Assembly: GCA_938041695.1 (NCBI GenBank)
Contig: CALISI010000083.1
Location: forward strand, 1 to 28,029
Reading direction: 5' to 3'
Origin: an uncultured Actinomyces sp.
GTDB lineage: Bacteria > Actinomycetota > Actinomycetes > Actinomycetales > Actinomycetaceae
Length of the DNA stretch: 28,029 bases
Part shown: piece by piece, positions 23,605 through 28,029 of the stretch
Numbering within the stretch: the first letter of the stretch is position 1
Layout of the letters: each line of letters begins with the position of its first letter
Notes under the pieces: generated by a model
The model's input: only the letters and a program-made list of their open reading frames with translations
Database searches by the model: none
Told to the model about the DNA's origin: nothing
Made by a program: the position numbers and the translations under genes

Positions 23605-25203
23605 ATGAGCACCGACCCCCGCGCCGCCATCGCCGCCGCAGACAACGCGCTCGGCATCGAGTTCGGCTCGACCCGCATCAAGGCCGTCCTGATCGGCCCC
23701 GACCACCAGGTCCTCGCCACCGGTGGCCACGGGTGGGAGAATCACCTGGAGGGCGGCCTGTGGTCCTACACCCTTGACGAGGTCGTCGCCGGTTTGCAGA
23801 GCGCTTACGCCTCCTTGGTCGCCGACGTGCGCGAGCGCTACGACGTCACCCCCACGTCTTACGGCTCGATCGGCATCTCGGGCATGATGCACGGCTACCT
23901 CGCCTTCGACGCAGACGACAACCTGCTCGCGCCCTTCCGCACGTGGCGCAACACGAACACGGGACGCGCAGCCGACGAACTCACCCGCCTCTTTGGCTTT
24001 AACATTCCGCTGCGTTGGTCGATCGCTCACCTGCACCAGGCCGTCATCGACGCCGAGGAGCACGCGCCGCGCGTCGCCCGCCTGACGACCCTGGCGGGAT
24101 GGGTCCACGAGCGGCTGACGGGCCGCCATGTCCTGGGCATCGGTGACGCCTCGGGCATGTTCCCGATTGATTCGACGACGGGCACGTACGTGGAGTCCTA
24201 CCTCGATCAGTACGAGGCCCTCGTCGTCGACCGGGTCCCGTGGCGTCTGCGCGACGTGCTCCCGACCGTGCTGAGCGCGGGCGAGGACGCGGGCACGCTG
24301 ACCCCCGAGGGTGCGGCGCTCATCGACCCGACCGGGACGCTCCAGCCGGGGATCGCGATGTGTCCGCCCGAGGGCGACGCGGGCACCGGCATGATCGCCA
24401 CGAACGCGATCGCGCAGCGCACCGGCAACATCTCGTGCGGCACCTCGGTCTTCCTCATGGCGGTGCTCGAGCGTTCGCTCGCCGAGCTGCACACCGAGAT
24501 CGACATGGTGACGACGCCCGACGGCTCGCCCGTCGCGATGGTTCACTCGAACAACGGCGCGTCTGAGATTGACGCGTGGGTGGGCTGGTTCGCGGACTTC
24601 GCGCGCCTCGTCGGCGCCGACGTGAGTGTCCCGGCGATCTACGACGCGCTCTATGTCCACGCGCTCACGGGCGAGGCCGACGCGGGCGGCGTCATGGTCT
24701 ACAACACGCTGTCCGCCGAGCCGCTCGTCGGCCAGGAGGCGGCCCAGCCGGTCTTCACTCACACCGCCGACGCGCGCGTGAGCCTCGCCAACGCCGTGCG
24801 CGCCCAGCTCATGAGCATCTTCGCGGCCGTGCGCATCGGAGTCGACATCCTGAGCGCCGAGGGCGTGCGCCTCGACTCGCTGTTCGCGCACGGCGGCCTT
24901 TTCAAGACGCCCGGCGTCGCACAGCAGATCCTCGCCGACTCGCTGAACATCCCCGTGTCCGTGGGTGACACCGCGGGCGAGGGTGGCGCATGGGGTATCG
25001 CGGTTCTCGCGCGCTACCGTGCGGTTCTCGCGGGGGGCGAGGCTGGCCTTGCGCTGCCGGACTACCTCTCCGAGCGCGTCTTCGCAGGGGCCTCGGTGTC
25101 GACCCTGGAGCCCACCGTCGAGGGTGTGGCCGGGTACGAACGTTTCCTCGATGCCTACCGCGCGGCGCTGCCCGGCGTGGAGGTCATCGCCCGGGGCCGT
25201 TGA
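23605..25203 (+). CDS. FGGY family carbohydrate kinase
   Basis: A 532-residue sugar kinase that phosphorylates a pentose or pentulose with ATP. The N-terminal ATPase-fold domain opens with ALGIEFGSTRIKAVLIG (phosphate 1 motif), has SIGISGMMHGYLAFD and the sugar-contact segment FRTWRNTNTG. The second domain holds NISCGTSVFLMAVLE and the adenosine motif LFAHGGLFKTPGVAQQILAD. This subgroup, with 'GGHGWENHLEGGLWSY' near residue 50, is usually annotated xylulokinase or ribulokinase-like and often sits with L-arabinose genes, but no araA or araD is nearby here. SD AAGGAG (23594-23599) supports ATG 23605 over the in-frame ATG 23584. Substrate left open. Confidence 0.88.
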   Translation: MSTDPRAAIAAADNALGIEFGSTRIKAVLIGPDHQVLATGGHGWENHLEGGLWSYTLDEVVAGLQSAYASLVADVRERYDVTPTSYGSIGISGMMHGYLAFDADDNLLAPFRTWRNTNTGRAADELTRLFGFNIPLRWSIAHLHQAVIDAEEHAPRVARLTTLAGWVHERLTGRHVLGIGDASGMFPIDSTTGTYVESYLDQYEALVVDRVPWRLRDVLPTVLSAGEDAGTLTPEGAALIDPTGTLQPGIAMCPPEGDAGTGMIATNAIAQRTGNISCGTSVFLMAVLERSLAELHTEIDMVTTPDGSPVAMVHSNNGASEIDAWVGWFADFARLVGADVSVPAIYDALYVHALTGEADAGGVMVYNTLSAEPLVGQEAAQPVFTHTADARVSLANAVRAQLMSIFAAVRIGVDILSAEGVRLDSLFAHGGLFKTPGVAQQILADSLNIPVSVGDTAGEGGAWGIAVLARYRAVLAGGEAGLALPDYLSERVFAGASVSTLEPTVEGVAGYERFLDAYRAALPGVEVIARGR

Positions 25204-25251
25204 CGAGGCCTGCGCCCGGACCCTGCCCAGGCGCGTGTTTACCCAAAAATG

Positions 25252-25357
25252 TCGCACGTAATTCCCCGCGACCTATTTCAAACATTGAAATCGGATTGTT
25301 GGAATTCCGGGCAATTCTCGATACCTAATAAAAGGTAGGGGAACCAAATTACGTGCA
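25252..25357 (+). repeat. 105-bp inverted-end element, copy 3
   Basis: Starts TCGCACGTAATTCC (25252-25265) and ends with the partly inverted AAATTACGTGCA (about 25346-25357), 10 of 14 matches. It contains the inner palindrome ATTTCAA-ACA-TTGAAAT and TACCT-AATAAA-AGGTA. It aligns with the minus strand of copy 2 over about 60 bases. It lies 48 bp after the kinase stop. Confidence 0.65.
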
Positions 25358-25363
25358 CCATTT

Positions 25364-25425
25364 GGGGAGGGTGGGGCGGAGTGTGGGAAGGCGCGGGGCG
25401 GAGCGTGGGGAGGCGTGGGCTGGGG
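25364..25425 (+). repeat. G-run tract with a 22-bp tandem duplication
   Basis: Eight runs of three or four G fall within 62 bases, enough for G-quadruplexes on the plus strand. Inside it, 25371-25392 and 25393-25414 are tandem copies with three differences. It precedes the DUF5926 promoter by about 50 bp. Confidence 0.55.
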
Positions 25426-25476
25426 TGAGTGGACCGGCTCGCCCAGCCCCCACCTCGTCGATTGAGCGAAACCCGC

Positions 25477-25482
25477 TACGAT
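25477..25482 (+). promoter_or_regulatory. -10 of the DUF5926 gene, leaderless
   Basis: TACGAT (25477-25482), seven bases, ATG 25490. No SD precedes this start. Confidence 0.55.
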
Positions 25483-25489
25483 TACACCC

Positions 25490-26371
25490 ATGGGTAAAGC
25501 TAGCCGCCGTAAGAAGGTCACCGATCCCGCCAAGCTCAAGGCGTATCGCCCGCCGATCCCCTTTGTCGCGCGCCCCTACGAGGGCCTGCCGAAGGAGATC
25601 GAGCTGGTCGCCATGCGCGAGCTCATCCCGGCGGCCACGCTGACCGCACGCACCGACGCCGACCACGGCGCCGTCGAATTCGACTTCGTGACTCTCCTGC
25701 CCGAGGGGCACCCCGCGATGGTGCGCCCCGACGGCCGCATCCTCGTTGCGCTGCAGACCCGCTCGAACTCCGCAGACCTCAGCCACGACGCGGGTGCCGC
25801 GCTGCTCGCGGCCATCGCTGCGAAGGAAGCAGGCGACGAGGGCGTCATCTCGATCGACGTGCGCGAGCCGTCCGAGCGTCTCCAGGACATCCTCGACCTC
25901 GACAGCTTCACGGACATGAAGCTCGAGGAGGACTTCTCCTTCTGGTTCGAACCCGCCGAGGAGATCGACGAGTCGACGCGCCGCGCGCTCGAGCAAAACC
26001 GCGACGAGATCATCCCGACCGAGCCCGTGCCCGGCGTCCCCGGCGCGTACTGGTGCGAGATGAACCGTAACTTCGTGCGTTTCCTGACGGATAACGACGA
26101 GGCCAAGCTCTTCGACGCGCTTGCCCGCCTGGCCGCGCGCGGCGAGGCCAACGTCGGTGAGGGCTCGCGCTACGTGGGCTCCTTCCGTGCGTGCGGCCTC
26201 ATCGTCCCGGTCTTCGAGCTGCCCGAGGGGGCCAGCGCCTCCGACGTCGCGCCCGGCACGCAGGCCCTCGCCAAGGCCCTCGCCGAGGCCCTCACCGTCA
26301 CCGAGCGTCTGGATGATAAGGAGCGCCGCGCGCGCCAGGGCCTCGTATCCCGCGCCGTGACGATCCGCTGA
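25490..26371 (+). CDS. DUF5926 family protein
   Basis: A 293-residue soluble protein. The basic N-terminus MGKASRRKKVTDPAKLKAYR is followed by the segment RPYEGLPKEIELVAMRELIPAAT, which I recognise as the opening of DUF5926, an actinobacterial family of unknown function. Other recognisable parts are LLPEGHPAMVRPDGRILVALQ, RLQDILD and a late YWCEMN-x-NFVRFL. No catalytic motif, signal peptide or membrane segment is visible. In databases members have carried misleading names such as topoisomerase II or SecA-like, which the sequence does not support. It appears monocistronic, followed by a strong hairpin at 26415. Confidence 0.8.
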   Translation: MGKASRRKKVTDPAKLKAYRPPIPFVARPYEGLPKEIELVAMRELIPAATLTARTDADHGAVEFDFVTLLPEGHPAMVRPDGRILVALQTRSNSADLSHDAGAALLAAIAAKEAGDEGVISIDVREPSERLQDILDLDSFTDMKLEEDFSFWFEPAEEIDESTRRALEQNRDEIIPTEPVPGVPGAYWCEMNRNFVRFLTDNDEAKLFDALARLAARGEANVGEGSRYVGSFRACGLIVPVFELPEGASASDVAPGTQALAKALAEALTVTERLDDKERRARQGLVSRAVTIR

Positions 26372-26414
26372 GCCTGAGTTTACCTATCGTTTAGATAGAT
26401 TTGTCGCTCACATT

Positions 26415-26450
26415 ACGGGCGGTGGGGCGCGAGAGTGCCCCGCCGCCCGT
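26415..26450 (+). terminator. Terminator after DUF5926, abutting the next promoter
   Basis: ACGGGCGGTGGGGC (26415-26428) pairs with GCCCCGCCGCCCGT (26437-26450) in a 14-bp stem with one T-G wobble and an 8-base loop, followed by TAGACTGTTATT. Its last base is also the first base of the glycosyltransferase -10. Confidence 0.8.
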
Positions 26451-26455
26451 AGACT
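26450..26455 (+). promoter_or_regulatory. -10 of the GT2 gene, leaderless
   Basis: TAGACT (26450-26455), seven bases, GTG 26463, no SD. The -35 region is occupied by the terminator hairpin. Confidence 0.45.
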
Positions 26456-26462
26456 GTTATTC

Positions 26463-27311
26463 GTGAACTATCCAAGCGGATCCCGAGGATCCCACCCGCA
26501 GCGCGTCGCTGCGGTCATCGCTGCCCACAACGTCGGCCGCGCCGTCGCGGCCACTGTGCGCGCGTGCCGCGCCATACCCAGCGTTGACCTCCTCATTGTC
26601 GTCGACGATGGCTCCACGGACGACACTGGACGTGCCGCCCGAGCCGCGGGCGCTGTCGTCGTGCGCCACTCCGTCGAGCGCGGGCGCGCCTCGGCCATCG
26701 AAACCGGCGTGAAGGTCGCCGCCATGCGCGACCGTCCCGACGGCCCGCCCCGCCACATCCTGCTGCTCTCTCCCGACCTGGGTGAGTCCGCCGTCGAGGC
26801 CACCGCCCTGGTCGAGGCCGTGTTCGCCCGCCAGGTCGACATGGCGATCGCCGTCCCGGCCACCGGCCGCGAGTACTCGGGCTACGGCCCCGCCGTGGTG
26901 CGCCGCCTCATCCGCCGCAAGACCGGCTGGTACTGCCACTACCCCCTGAGCTACCAGCGGTGCCTGACGCGCGAGGCCATCGACGCCGCCATGCCGTTCG
27001 CGGGCCGCTACGCACTCGAGGCCGCGATGACGATCAGCGTCCTGCGCGCGGGGCTGTCCGTCATGGAGGTCCCCTGCAACTTCACGCACTCGGGCGCGGA
27101 CCGATCGCTGGGCTCCCTGAACCGCCCGGCGCGCATGTTCGACGCGGTGCGAGCCACCGTCAGTCAGGTCTTCCACTCCGACGCTCGATCGAAGCGCCGA
27201 GCCGACCACGAGCAGGGGATCGGCGTGCCCTACCCGGCGCCTGCCTCGGCACGCGACGAGGCGGAGGCTGGTGACTCTCCCGCCTCGCGCCCCGCGGAGA
27301 TGGTCGGGTGA
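26463..27311 (+). CDS. Glycosyltransferase family 2
   Basis: A 282-residue GT-A-type glycosyltransferase with no membrane segment. The N-terminal nucleotide-sugar domain shows RVAAVIAAHNVGRAV and the LLIVVDDGSTDDTG motif (about residues 41-55), then GRASAIETGVKVA. The metal-binding DxD position reads LLLSPDLGES, so the first Asp appears replaced by Ser, which is unusual and may alter metal or donor binding. A C-terminal ~35-residue tail is low complexity. GTG 26463 is the only start compatible with the upstream -10. The TGA overlaps the GTG of the DUF2079 gene (GTGA), so the two form an operon probably adding sugars to envelope polymers. Confidence 0.87.
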   Translation: MNYPSGSRGSHPQRVAAVIAAHNVGRAVAATVRACRAIPSVDLLIVVDDGSTDDTGRAARAAGAVVVRHSVERGRASAIETGVKVAAMRDRPDGPPRHILLLSPDLGESAVEATALVEAVFARQVDMAIAVPATGREYSGYGPAVVRRLIRRKTGWYCHYPLSYQRCLTREAIDAAMPFAGRYALEAAMTISVLRAGLSVMEVPCNFTHSGADRSLGSLNRPARMFDAVRATVSQVFHSDARSKRRADHEQGIGVPYPAPASARDEAEAGDSPASRPAEMVG

Positions 27312-28029
27312 AGGGCCCGGATCGATTAGCCGTAGGGCGCGTCGTTGCGACCTGGTGGCTGCCCACCGTCATTGCGTGCGCCGTCGGCGCGCTCTACGTC
27401 TGTTACTCGGTGGCGCAGTGGCGCGCGCTCGCCGCCCCCTCGTGGGACCTGGGGATCTTCACCGAGGCCGTCCAGGCCTACTCGCGCTTCGAGGCGCCAA
27501 TCGTTCCCATTAAGGGCCCGGGCTACAACCTCCTCGGAGACCACTTTCACCCGCTTCTGGCCTTGCTGGGGCCGATCTTTCGCCTTTTCCCTTCCGCGCT
27601 GACGCTCCTGGTCGTCCAGGACGTGTTGCTCGCGGTGTCGGTGCTTCCCATCGCGCGCCTTGCACAGCGCCTCCTCGGCCGAGGGGGCGCGTTCCTCGTG
27701 GGGCTCGCCTACGGGCTCGGGTGGGGGCTGCAGGGTGCGGTCGCCGCTCAGTTTCACGAGGTCTGCCTGGCCGTCCCGCTGCTGGCGTTCGGGGGCGTCG
27801 CCTTCGTGGAGCGGCGGTGGGGCGCATGCATGGCGTGGCTGGTGCCGCTGGTCCTCGTCAAGGAAGACCTGGGGCTGACGGTCTTTGTTGCCGGCCTGGC
27901 AATGGCGTGGCGACGCCGAGGCCACGGCCGACCCGGCGTCCTGTGCTCCCTGGCGTATGCCCTGTTCGGTATCATCGCTTTTGTGCTGACCGTTAAGGTT
28001 CTTCTTCCCGCAGTGAATCCGGCGGGAAC
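27308..28029 (+). CDS. DUF2079 family membrane protein (partial, runs off the window)
   Basis: The frame from GTG 27308 is open to the window end (240 codons). After a short basic N-terminus and one hydrophobic segment it shows the DUF2079 signature WDLGIFTEAVQAYSRFEAPI, then LLGDHFHPLLALLGPIF, an inner AAQFHEVCLAVPLLAF and VLVKEDLGLTVF, with at least five membrane segments. DUF2079 proteins are related to GT-C glycosyltransferases; the early Asp and HFHP loop would be on the outer face. It overlaps the GT2 gene by four bases, so it should be co-translated with it. The donor would be a polyprenyl-phosphate sugar, possibly made by the GT2 partner; this is inference. Confidence 0.88.
   Translation, partial: MKGPDRLAVGRVVATWWLPTVIACAVGALYVCYSVAQWRALAAPSWDLGIFTEAVQAYSRFEAPIVPIKGPGYNLLGDHFHPLLALLGPIFRLFPSALTLLVVQDVLLAVSVLPIARLAQRLLGRGGAFLVGLAYGLGWGLQGAVAAQFHEVCLAVPLLAFGGVAFVERRWGACMAWLVPLVLVKEDLGLTVFVAGLAMAWRRRGHGRPGVLCSLAYALFGIIAFVLTVKVLLPAVNPAG

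Noticed and set aside
1..28029. Insertion sequences, rRNA or tRNA genes
   Set aside because: No transposase-like frame, rRNA core or tRNA cloverleaf was recognised on either strand.

Overview
The window is about 28 kb of GC-rich chromosome with densely packed genes, GTG/TTG starts, frequent ATGA/GTGA/TGATG overlaps and many transcripts that seem to begin at the start codon. Gene content (DUF6541, DUF5926, DUF2079, Abhydrolase_9, pheA/serS neighbourhood, secreted proteins with GW-type choline-binding-like repeats) points to an actinobacterium of the Actinomycetaceae, most like oral Actinomyces/Schaalia. That placement is inference from protein character, not from a database search. I see no rRNA, tRNA, CRISPR array or transposase.

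Layout. 1-1020: a leftward operon of a small WXG100-like protein, an ankyrin-type protein and the start of a DUF2185/Imm33-like protein, resembling the immunity end of a type VII secretion effector locus. 1221-2942: a membrane-anchored Abhydrolase_9 protein. 3323-8790: a surface/secreted protein island with a frameshifted repeat protein, a 1269-residue subtilase carrying an I9 propeptide, PA insert and choline-binding-like repeats, and a free-standing lipoprotein that copies the subtilase's N-terminal propeptide region. 9164-15000: a leftward 945-residue flippase-type membrane protein with an embedded kinase-like domain, and a divergent dedA-DUF6541 pair. 15169-20806: pheA, a lipid kinase, serS and a HAD phosphatase. 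20966-22859: a hydrolase divergent from a TetR regulator. 22861-23350: a RelE/RHH toxin-antitoxin pair. 23605-25203: an FGGY sugar kinase. 25490-28029: DUF5926, then an overlapping GT2-DUF2079 pair cut by the window edge.

The most unusual content lies between genes. First, at least seven sites carry the same architecture: two to four direct units of 18-20 bp in strict phase, a short centre, then one to three copies of the unit inverted. Unit sequence differs between sites (CGCACGTTAACCCGCTAATT type, TGCACTAG type, GATTCAAC type, AGTTACTTCT type) while the architecture is kept. They cluster at gene ends, above all in an 888-bp gap between the convergent pheA and lipid kinase genes. Second, three copies of a different ~105-bp element with TCGCATGCAATTCC-type inverted ends follow genes at 7943, 8810 and 25252. 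I recognise neither family.

Regulation readable from sequence: eight genes have TANNNT placed 6-7 nt before the start codon and no Shine-Dalgarno (leaderless class), one more has a near match, and the other first-in-unit genes have clear ribosome binding sites. The lipid kinase-serS gap holds a cluster of DnaA-box-like 9-mers. The toxin-antitoxin promoter carries a perfect 14-bp palindrome.
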